Shown here in pieces: positions 1-5,203 of a stretch of DNA of 5,553 nt (position 1 is the first letter of the stretch; every line of letters begins with the position of its first letter). The notes under the pieces are model-generated. The model ran no database searches. It was not told where the DNA came from and saw only the letters and a list, made by a program, of their open reading frames with translations. A program made the translations under genes and the position numbers. Origin of the DNA: Armatimonadota bacterium (GTDB taxonomy: Bacteria > Armatimonadota > Fimbriimonadia > Fimbriimonadales > Fimbriimonadaceae); the NCBI GenBank assembly GCA_023423495.1, contig JAFAFM010000116.1, positions 1 to 5,553 of the forward strand, read 5' to 3'.

Positions 1-636
1 ATTAGAAGAGTCAGCCCCCAACGGCGGCGGCTTGATCCTCGTGAATAGTCGGACGATGGCGGTTCCGGAGGGAGGTTCCGGTGCGAACGTGGCTTCCAGG
101 TCCGAAGTTGGTATTTCGACCTTAGGAGGGGGACTTGCTCTGAACTGGCTTAGCGCCTTATCCAACATTTGGTGGACGCGCTCGACGCTCCGGTTGTTGT
201 TGAATCCATAGGCTGTTCCCTCGGCTGCGACTACGTATTTCCCTTGCGCTGTCGCCCCTTTTGCGATATCCGGTTTGACTTTCGTAGCGACCGGAATGAA
301 CCAGTCCCGAACGGCATTCCGCCCGTTTTGGATTTCGTGAGTGTTGCCAACGACCGGCACAAACTCAGTCTGGAGGCGCTTGATAAGGCGATCGTCGGTG
401 AACAGGAACCTCCTGTCCCACAAGCCGTTGTTTCACGTACAGCCAAGCGGATGGCCGTTCATGATCCACCAGAACATTGGTTTGCCCGAAGCTTGCGATT
501 CTTGACGAGCCCGCATCAAATTGGTTCGCCACGGAATGCTCAGCCATTTCTCCTCCTCTTTCGTTGGCAAGATGGAGGCGATTTTCGCGTCGAGCGAACC
601 GCTTGAGATCGCGATGGCTAAAATAAGCGAAATCAT
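1..636 (-). CDS. Predicted secreted thioredoxin-like selenoprotein, with in-frame UGA read as Sec (C-terminus off the window)
   Basis: Seen: from ATG 636-634 the frame gives 67 residues, then TGA at 435-433, then 144 further sense codons to base 1 with no other stop (212 residues, incomplete). The parts on both sides of the TGA read as one protein: a short hydrophobic N-terminus (residues 1-12, likely export signal), a helix (about 38-50), the strand KPMFWWIMNGHPLG, the active site C66-T67-U68, then NNGLWDRRF, a strand (FVPVVGN, 92-98), YVVAAEGTAYGFNNN (134-148) and a helix ending near 165. A Pro-rich linker (168-190) leads toward a further segment off the window. This resembles secreted thioredoxin-fold proteins of Planctomycetota-type bacteria. 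Start choice: a TGA lies 15 codons upstream in frame and no other start codon falls between. The ATG overlaps the ATP-grasp stop (ATGA) and has no Shine-Dalgarno, so translation is probably coupled. Inferred role: thiol/selenol redox chemistry outside the cytoplasm; substrate unknown. Alternatives are a nonsense mutation or a base error. Confidence 0.82.
400..418 (-). promoter_or_regulatory. Bacterial SECIS-like hairpin just downstream of the UGA
   Basis: On the minus-strand RNA, GGACAGGA pairs with UUCCUGUUC-type sequence as eight consecutive pairs (one is G-U) around a three-base GGU loop at 410-408. The stem begins 14 nt after the UGA and the loop lies 22-24 nt after it, within the known range for bacterial SECIS elements. 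A G and U in the apical loop are what SelB recognises in the Escherichia coli formate dehydrogenase SECIS. A weaker lower helix (CGG 427-425 with CCG 398-396) could extend it. The hairpin is inside the coding frame, spanning Trp73-Asp74-Arg-Arg-Phe-Leu-Phe79. No bulged U like that of E. coli is evident. Folding was done by eye. Confidence 0.7.
433..435 (-). other. In-frame UGA codon, predicted selenocysteine (Sec68)
   Basis: The TGA lies between ACG (Thr67) and AAC (Asn69). It is two residues after Cys66, giving a Cys-x-Sec arrangement right after the predicted first core strand of a thioredoxin fold, where the redox pair is expected. UGA ends two other genes in this window (ATP-grasp and leuD), each followed in frame by another stop within a few codons, so UGA is not generally a sense codon here. 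Sec and Cys often replace each other at redox positions, and a Cys codon (TGC or TGT) is one base away. Confidence 0.8.
633..636 (-). other. ATGA stop/start overlap (translational coupling)
   Basis: The last codons of the ATP-grasp gene run into the selenoprotein start: ATG at 636-634 and TGA at 635-633 share bases. No Shine-Dalgarno-like sequence precedes this ATG (upstream RNA ends CCUACAAUGAAUCC), so ribosomes finishing the first gene probably start the second. Confidence 0.8.
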
Positions 637-1766
637 GGATTCATTGTAGGCTGTTTTTTGCCCCGAGCCTGGATCATCAGCTCATAAGCCGCAAGAAGCC
701 CCTTATCTCCGACCGGAACATCGTTCTGGATCTTAATGAATTCACTTTCCGGATTACGAATCGTTTCCTGCGGATAAAGAGCGACCGTCCTTCCAACCTC
801 GGCTGGTTTTCGCTGGACTTGCTGCCCGGACCAAGCCTTGACGAGTGCGTCTGCAAGGTCCGTCCCAATGGTTTGCCATAGGTGCACGTAGGTTCCCATA
901 CGTGGATTGAGTTCCATAAGATATGCCTTGCCACGACCCTCATCTTCCACAACGAACTGGGGTGCTCCCATCCCGTTGTAACCGACCATTTCGCAGAGTA
1001 TACGGGTGGTGTTCAGCATCTCCTCATTGTCGATTACCTGAATGGCCGACGTCTGCCCGGTCTCTCCTGGATGGGTTCGCAGTCGGTAAGCCATATTCCA
1101 GGCGAGCAGGTTCCCCTCCTTGGCGACGAAGTGAATCACAGCAGTCTGGTTGCCCAAATACTTTTGAATGCAATACCGGCGCTGGTGTCTGCCAAATACA
1201 AGCGTGTTGAGATGGTGTATGAGCGACTCCTCGTCACGACAGATCCGGATGCCCTCGCTAGCCGATCCCTGATCGGGCTTCAAAATCACGGGGTAGCCAT
1301 GCTCCTGAACAAAGAGATCGGCATCTCCAAAGGTTTGTAAATCTCGCTGAGGCGGGATTCTCACCCCTTTCTCGGCCAACGCGTTCAGGAGGTCGGTCTT
1401 GCTGTTCAAAAGAGTCTCCGCCTCAGGTGGAAATGAGCAGCGGTGCAACACGTCGACCAGGTCCCCGTCGAGGTCGATCTTGCCCGCTTCTACGCGCTTG
1501 CGGTACGTCTGTAGAGTTCGGACAAAGTTGTCTGAAGCCGGCAGAATGAGGTCGGGTCGAAAAGCCCGAATCGCCAGATCGAGCGTCCGAAGCACATCGA
1601 GTTCATCCGAAGTGTCGGCATAGAAAAAACGGTCGACGAAATCAGTCCGGGCTAGAAGGTCGCCCTTACCGCAGAGCCCAGCCACTTCACAGCCAACGTT
1701 TTTCAAGGCGCGGGCAAATCGGGCCGGACCGTGCCACTGCCATTGACTGACGATAAGGACCTTCAC
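633..1766 (-). CDS. ATP-grasp superfamily carboxylate ligase (unknown substrate)
   Basis: A 377-residue cytosolic protein. Residues 1-110 form a Rossmann-like pre-ATP-grasp domain (MKVLIVSQ start; DLILPASDN at 72-80). The ATP-grasp domain follows: K123 in NSKTDLL, the strand and flexible Gly/Ser loop ILKPDQGSASEGI (161-173, with K163), the adenine-contacting QKYLG (201-205) and the metal-binding MELNPRMG (284-291, with E285 and N287). This matches stand-alone carbamoyl-phosphate-synthase-like ATP-grasp enzymes, which activate a carboxylate as acyl phosphate and join it to an amine or similar nucleophile. The substrate cannot be told from sequence. Start is GTG (1766-1764): a TGA lies four codons upstream in frame and no Shine-Dalgarno is visible. 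Stop TGA (635-633) overlaps the selenoprotein ATG, suggesting a two-gene operon. It is divergent from the VOC gene across 42 bases. An enzyme related to D-Ala-D-Ala or biotin-carboxylase-like ligases is less likely by length and motif spacing. Confidence 0.88.
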   Translation of the reverse strand: MKVLIVSQWQWHGPARFARALKNVGCEVAGLCGKGDLLARTDFVDRFFYADTSDELDVLRTLDLAIRAFRPDLILPASDNFVRTLQTYRKRVEAGKIDLDGDLVDVLHRCSFPPEAETLLNSKTDLLNALAEKGVRIPPQRDLQTFGDADLFVQEHGYPVILKPDQGSASEGIRICRDEESLIHHLNTLVFGRHQRRYCIQKYLGNQTAVIHFVAKEGNLLAWNMAYRLRTHPGETGQTSAIQVIDNEEMLNTTRILCEMVGYNGMGAPQFVVEDEGRGKAYLMELNPRMGTYVHLWQTIGTDLADALVKAWSGQQVQRKPAEVGRTVALYPQETIRNPESEFIKIQNDVPVGDKGLLAAYELMIQARGKKQPTMNP

Positions 1767-1808
1767 GGCTGAAAATCATACCGGGATCGGATATCGTTAC
1801 GACTAACT
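1767..1808. promoter_or_regulatory. Divergent intergenic gap, presumed promoters for both sides
   Basis: Only 42 bases separate the GTG of the ATP-grasp gene from the ATG of the VOC gene, so the promoter(s) must lie here or extend into the coding regions. It contains a GATATC palindrome (1790-1795). I found no convincing -35/-10 pair with 16-18 base spacing on either strand, and no Shine-Dalgarno before either start, so leaderless or atypical initiation is possible. The assignment rests on gene orientation alone. Confidence 0.35.
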
Positions 1809-2306
1809 ATGAGTAAGTCGATCGATCCGGGCGTGGATATTGGTCATGTCCACCTTAAAGTGGCTGATCTCCAGCGAGCCCTCGACTTTTATGTTGGAGT
1901 TCTTGGATTCGAGTTAATGCAGATGTACGGATCGCAAGCCGCATTTGTGTCGGCGGGCGGGTACCACCACCACATTGGCTTGAATACTTGGTACAGCAAG
2001 CATAGCTCTCCCCCCGCGCCCAATTCCACTGGGCTCTTCCATGTCGCTATTCGCTATCCATCAAGGCCTTCCCTGGCCGACGCATTGAAAAGGGTTCTGG
2101 ACGCGGGAATCCAAGTGGACGGTGCAAGCGATCATGGTGTATCGCAGGCATTGTATCTACGTGATCCCGATCAGAACGGAATCGAGCTCTACTGGGATCG
2201 ACCTAAAGAAGAATGGCCCTTCGATAGTCAAGGCAATTTGGCAATGGTTTCAGATCCCCTGGATTTGGATGACTTGCTCTCCGAATTGAGCCCCGGAAGT
2301 CGGTAG
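1809..2306 (+). CDS. VOC-family (glyoxalase/extradiol dioxygenase-like) metalloprotein
   Basis: A 165-residue cytosolic protein of the vicinal oxygen chelate superfamily, with two beta-alpha-beta-beta-beta modules. Module 1 begins at GHVHLKVADLQRALDFYVGVLGF (12-34), with H15 as a likely metal ligand, and ends in AGGYHHHIGLNTW (49-61), a pattern typical of ring-cleavage dioxygenase-like VOC proteins. Module 2 begins at LFHVAI (76-81; H78 likely ligand) and ends YLRDPDQNGIELYWDRP (116-132; E126 likely ligand). H15, H78 and E126 form the usual two-His-one-Glu metal site, so the site looks intact. An acidic tail follows (148-160). The protein is shorter than catechol 2,3-dioxygenases such as Bacillus CatE (about 285 residues) and is closer to single-unit members. 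The reaction cannot be fixed: dioxygenase, lyase or isomerase are all possible. There is no clear Shine-Dalgarno. The dehydrogenase starts 22 bases after its TAG and is probably in the same operon. Confidence 0.9.
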   Translation: MSKSIDPGVDIGHVHLKVADLQRALDFYVGVLGFELMQMYGSQAAFVSAGGYHHHIGLNTWYSKHSSPPAPNSTGLFHVAIRYPSRPSLADALKRVLDAGIQVDGASDHGVSQALYLRDPDQNGIELYWDRPKEEWPFDSQGNLAMVSDPLDLDDLLSELSPGSR

Positions 2307-2328
2307 CCTGCCCGGTAATCTGGCCCTG

Positions 2329-3276
2329 ATGCGAATCGTTGTGCTCGACGGCCAGACCTTGAATCCAGGCGACCTCTCCTGGGATCCCCTTCAGAAGCTC
2401 GGGGACTTACAAGTCTACGAACGTACCCAGGCCAACGAGATAGTTGAGCTTGCAACGGGAGCCCAGGCTCTGTTAACCAATAAAGCTCCTCTGACTCGCG
2501 CGACCTTGGAAGCTCTGCCGGACCTTAAGTACATTGGAGTCACCGCGACGGGCTACAACATAGTGGATGCGGATGCTTGCAAAGAGTTGGGCATTACCCT
2601 ATGCAATGTGCCCGCCTACAGCACGGCCTCTGTAGCTCAATTGGTCTTTGCATTTGTCCTTGAGCATTGCCACCATGTCGGCCTGCACTCCCAATGTGTA
2701 CGGGCGGGCAAGTGGAGCGAGTCTAAAGACTTTGCCTTTTGGGAGCGCCCGCTCGTCGAATTGGAAGGCTTAAGTTTCGCAATTGTCGGCTTTGGCAACA
2801 TCGGACAGCGGGTGGCTAACATTGCCCGAACATTTGGCATGAACGTCCTCGTCCATTCTCGAACCAAAAGGGAGGCAGAAGGCATCACATGGGTTACCCG
2901 AGAGAATCTTTTCGCACAAAGTGACTTCCTAAGCCTTCATTGCCCGCTGACGCCCGAAACCGAAGGGATGGTGAACCGGGATACCATTGCCCTGATGAAG
3001 CCGACGGCGTTTCTGATCAACACCGGTCGCGGAGGATTGATTGTGGAGCAAGACTTAGCCGACGCTCTGAACCAAGACCGTATCGCAGGGGCGGGACTAG
3101 ATGTCTTAAGCGCTGAACCACCGCCGAGTTCAAATCCCCTGCTAACCGCAAAGAATTGCTTCGTGACTCCGCACATCGCGTGGGCGACCGAAGCCGCTCG
3201 GCAGCGACTTATGGATGAAACCGTGGCCAACCTTGCCGCATGGCAAAGCGGAAACCCAAAGAACGTGATCGTTTAG
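2329..3276 (+). CDS. D-2-hydroxyacid dehydrogenase (glycerate/hydroxypyruvate reductase type)
   Basis: A 315-residue cytosolic oxidoreductase, normal length for the family. It interconverts a 2-oxoacid and a D-2-hydroxyacid using NAD(P)H. The N-terminal catalytic domain holds the substrate-binding loop LKYIGVTATGYNIVD (67-80) and NVPAYSTASVAQ (93-104). The cofactor domain has the GFGNIG dinucleotide fold (154-159). The catalytic triad is present: R234 in NTGRGG, E263 in SAEPP and H282 in PHIAW. VPAYSTASVAQ and the PHIAWAT end resemble glycerate dehydrogenases (HprA-like), so hydroxypyruvate to D-glycerate is the best guess. After the second cofactor strand the sequence is VHSRTKRE (175-182), with Ser-Arg where NAD-dependent members have an Asp; this suggests NADPH use or dual specificity. 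It follows the VOC gene by 22 bases with no obvious Shine-Dalgarno, and its TAG lies one base from the stop of the opposing gene. Confidence 0.93.
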   Translation: MRIVVLDGQTLNPGDLSWDPLQKLGDLQVYERTQANEIVELATGAQALLTNKAPLTRATLEALPDLKYIGVTATGYNIVDADACKELGITLCNVPAYSTASVAQLVFAFVLEHCHHVGLHSQCVRAGKWSESKDFAFWERPLVELEGLSFAIVGFGNIGQRVANIARTFGMNVLVHSRTKREAEGITWVTRENLFAQSDFLSLHCPLTPETEGMVNRDTIALMKPTAFLINTGRGGLIVEQDLADALNQDRIAGAGLDVLSAEPPPSSNPLLTAKNCFVTPHIAWATEAARQRLMDETVANLAAWQSGNPKNVIV

Positions 3277-3277
3277 G

Positions 3278-4630
3278 CTATTTGTCCGGAATCCATTTCA
3301 CATGGCCGTCCGCATAAGTGACCGCCCGGCCCCCAGGACCGATCTTGTAGCCAAGTTCGGTTGACGCTCGGTCCTTGACGTCGGCCATATTCCCGCCGCC
3401 AAAGGTGTAGACGAAACCGTCCATGATCGAGTTGTTTCGTAAATATGGGCCGATGGCGTTCGCCCAATCGCCGGAAGCCGACGGAAGCATATCGTCGTTA
3501 TCCGCTCCGTACATCATCAGGGCTAGTCCCACCTGCTTGCAGTCGGATAAGATCTTTGTACGGAGGGCCGCTTGCATGGCATTCAGCGCAAGTTCTTTGG
3601 GAAGAGAAGCGAGGAGGCGAATCGTCGCCACTCCTTTCGTGGTGTAAAACACTGCGTTGCCCAATGGCGCTAGGCTCATAACGTCCACATCGGAGGCCAC
3701 GAGCGCCGAGCTGTTTTCACCCTTGTCCTTAGCGACTATCCAAGCAGCGCTGAGATTGGCAATGTTCTCAGATTCCTTGCTCTGAGTGGATCCCTTCACA
3801 AGCGAATATTCCAATTCAGGCTTGGTTTCAGCCGGAATATTGGGTTTCGCAACAACCATTGAATTGCCGTTCTCGAAATCCATTAGGGCATATCTATCTG
3901 CGAACTTTTCGTTGATCCTGACTTGTCCAGTCAGATAGATCCGTTGGGCAGCTTTGTGCCAAAGGAACTTTTCAGCTGGACGCCCATCGCCCCGTATGGT
4001 GCCTCTGGCCCGACCGTCTGGGCCAATGAGAATATAGCGGTGGTCGATGCCTTCGAGCTGCTGACTCAGGACTTCAACGACAACTCCGAATGCCTCCGGA
4101 GCCGTATGGAACTTGACATCCGCTTCCTCGGTACCCGTATTGATCGAGGAGACCTGCTTCCCGTTGATGGCTGAGAGAACAATAGTTCGGCTAGTGATTC
4201 CAGTAGACCTCTTGGTCTCCGGGTCCAGAGTGGGAACATACAAATTCACGACGAGGTTAGTCGAACCAGGCAGCCATTCAAAGTCGCCTACTTGGCTTTG
4301 CAGCATTGGCGTTTTCAAGATTGTAGTCGCCGTTCCCTTTTCCAAGGTGTAGACGGTCAGAAGACTTTCGGGCATTGCGGGGGGCATTTCTTTCGACTGG
4401 CTGAGCATCGCGGCAACGTTTGCCAACTGCTTTTCATCTGACGAAGAGACAGCCAGGTATTTGCCATCTGGACTCCATTTGAAGGTCCGCGCCGTTCCCG
4501 GCGCAACCTGGCTCGGACTCAAAAGGGCGATGGCCTTGGTTTTGGTAAGGAGGAGGTTCAGGTTCTGACTTTGCTGGCTCCCAGCTACGGCGACCAACAG
4601 GATACAACAGCTTGAACTGAGTGCTCGCAA
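3278..4630 (-). CDS. Secreted protein: WD40/PD40-like repeats plus C-terminal prepilin-like H-X9-DG-type segment
   Basis: A 450-residue protein of unknown function. Residues 1-17 are a probable signal peptide (hydrophobic SCCILLVAVAG, cleavage near AVA-G); there is no lipobox Cys at the end, so it is likely periplasmic or extracellular. TFKWSPDGKYLAVSS (49-63) is a clear PD40/WD40-like beta-propeller repeat, and FEWLPGSTNLVVNLY (117-131) and KFLWHKAAQRIYLTG (221-235) read as weaker copies. Residues 352-385 (ALRTKILSDCKQVGLALMMYGADNDD and onward) match the conserved part found after the pilin helix in DUF1559/type II pseudopilin-like proteins. The end, VTYADGHVKWIPDK, matches their H-X9-DG-type terminus. 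The usual N-terminal methylated pilin helix is missing, so this is a propeller fused to the C-terminal part. Start TTG (4630-4628) is supported by GGAGGT six bases before it. The gene lies three bases after the DUF192 stop. Confidence 0.85.
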   Translation of the reverse strand: MRALSSSCCILLVAVAGSQQSQNLNLLLTKTKAIALLSPSQVAPGTARTFKWSPDGKYLAVSSSDEKQLANVAAMLSQSKEMPPAMPESLLTVYTLEKGTATTILKTPMLQSQVGDFEWLPGSTNLVVNLYVPTLDPETKRSTGITSRTIVLSAINGKQVSSINTGTEEADVKFHTAPEAFGVVVEVLSQQLEGIDHRYILIGPDGRARGTIRGDGRPAEKFLWHKAAQRIYLTGQVRINEKFADRYALMDFENGNSMVVAKPNIPAETKPELEYSLVKGSTQSKESENIANLSAAWIVAKDKGENSSALVASDVDVMSLAPLGNAVFYTTKGVATIRLLASLPKELALNAMQAALRTKILSDCKQVGLALMMYGADNDDMLPSASGDWANAIGPYLRNNSIMDGFVYTFGGGNMADVKDRASTELGYKIGPGGRAVTYADGHVKWIPDK

Positions 4631-4633
4631 TTT

Positions 4634-5203
4634 CTAACCTCCGTCTTTGGACTTCACGTCCTTCGGAATCGGTATCTGAGTTCCAGTCTTGATACCAAAC
4701 TGTTTCGCCTTGCCCGACTTGAGTTCCAGAACGTACTTGGCTGGACCCTTGCTCGGAACTCCAGACTCGTCGAACGGCTTTCCAGCGCCTATGCTAACGA
4801 CTTTGCCCTTGGCATCGATGTAAATGATGTCGAGACCCAGCGGGCAATTCTGCATCCAAAAAGAGCGGGGCTGAGAATCGTTGAAGACGAAAAGCATTCC
4901 CTCACGGTCCTTGACGTCCTTGGGCTCCAGCCACATCATTCCCTCTGCTCGCTTGCTCCCGTCGTCCATGAGCCAAACGGTGAGGGTTGTCGGCCCAACC
5001 TTTAGGGTGCGGGTCGCCAAATCCTTCAGTTGATGCACTCGCTCGGCCTTGTACCGAGGATCCTTGTTCTGAACCGGTTCAACCGGTTCGGATTCCTTCA
5101 CCTCGCTTGGTGGGGGTGTTTGGGGAGGTTTGGGAGCTTCGACGACTTCTTGTCCCTGACAGCCGAAGCACAGCAAAGCCATTAAGAACGGGATCAATCT
5201 CAT
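4634..5203 (-). CDS. DUF192 family lipoprotein
   Basis: A 189-residue protein. The lipoprotein signal is MRLIPFLMALLCFGC with lipobox LCFGC and acylated C15. A Pro/Glu/Lys-rich tether follows (20-60, including an EPVEPV repeat), then a DUF192 domain at about 65-178. Family marks are a surface-loop AEGMMWLEP (87-95), MLFVFNDSQPRSFWMQNCPLGLDIIYID (103-130, with the typical FWM-x-N-C-P-L-x-LD core) and a C-terminal ELKSGKAKQFGIKTGTQI. The role of DUF192 is not known; it is a small beta-barrel-like domain often attached to the envelope. Start: ATG 5203-5201 overlaps the leuD stop (ATGA) and keeps Arg2 of the signal peptide. AGGAG directly abuts this ATG, too close to act on it, but lies six bases before TTG at 5197-5195 (codon 3), which is an alternative start giving a signal without Arg. 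It is downstream of leuD and upstream of the secreted propeller gene. Confidence 0.92.
   Translation of the reverse strand: MRLIPFLMALLCFGCQGQEVVEAPKPPQTPPPSEVKESEPVEPVQNKDPRYKAERVHQLKDLATRTLKVGPTTLTVWLMDDGSKRAEGMMWLEPKDVKDREGMLFVFNDSQPRSFWMQNCPLGLDIIYIDAKGKVVSIGAGKPFDESGVPSKGPAKYVLELKSGKAKQFGIKTGTQIPIPKDVKSKDGG
4637..4642 (-). promoter_or_regulatory. Shine-Dalgarno fixing a TTG start
   Basis: GGAGGT on the minus strand ends six bases before the TTG at 4630-4628, within the last codons and stop of the DUF192 gene. It is the best ribosome binding site in the window. It supports a TTG start that ATG-only gene calling would miss. Confidence 0.8.
5200..5203 (-). other. ATGA stop/start overlap (leuD to DUF192)
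   Basis: The ATG of the DUF192 gene (5203-5201) and the TGA of leuD (5202-5200) share bases, a four-base overlap typical of coupled genes in one operon. The downstream AGGAG could instead serve a TTG start six bases later. Confidence 0.75.

Noticed and set aside
433..435. Global reassignment of UGA to a sense codon (genetic code 4 or 25)
   Set aside because: The ATP-grasp gene and leuD both end at TGA with further in-frame stops soon after, in ATGA overlaps. UGA therefore still terminates in this genome.
169..606. 145-codon plus-strand open frame
   Set aside because: It lies antisense to the selenoprotein frame; its translation shows no recognisable domain, whereas the minus frame has clear protein features. 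It is a shadow of codon bias.
433..636. A stand-alone 67-residue protein ending at the TGA
   Set aside because: The sequence stops mid-fold directly at a redox motif, and the same frame stays open for 144 codons with matching features. No ATG lies in those first 88 downstream codons to explain reinitiation.
1..636. Pseudogene by nonsense mutation
   Set aside because: Possible but less likely: no second lesion or frameshift is present, the TGA is exactly at a redox position two residues after Cys, and a SECIS-like hairpin follows at the right distance.
882..1340. 152-codon plus-strand open frame within the ATP-grasp region
   Set aside because: Antisense to a gene with all ATP-grasp motifs; its translation shows no domain or plausible start context.
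1767..1808. A specific sigma-70 promoter in the divergent gap
   Set aside because: TTGACT at 1743-1748 has no -10 box at acceptable spacing, and TATCGT at 1792 has no -35; I could not support a precise call.
3260..3300. Bidirectional terminator between the convergent genes
   Set aside because: There is one intergenic base and no GC-rich stem with a T run in the flanking sequence.
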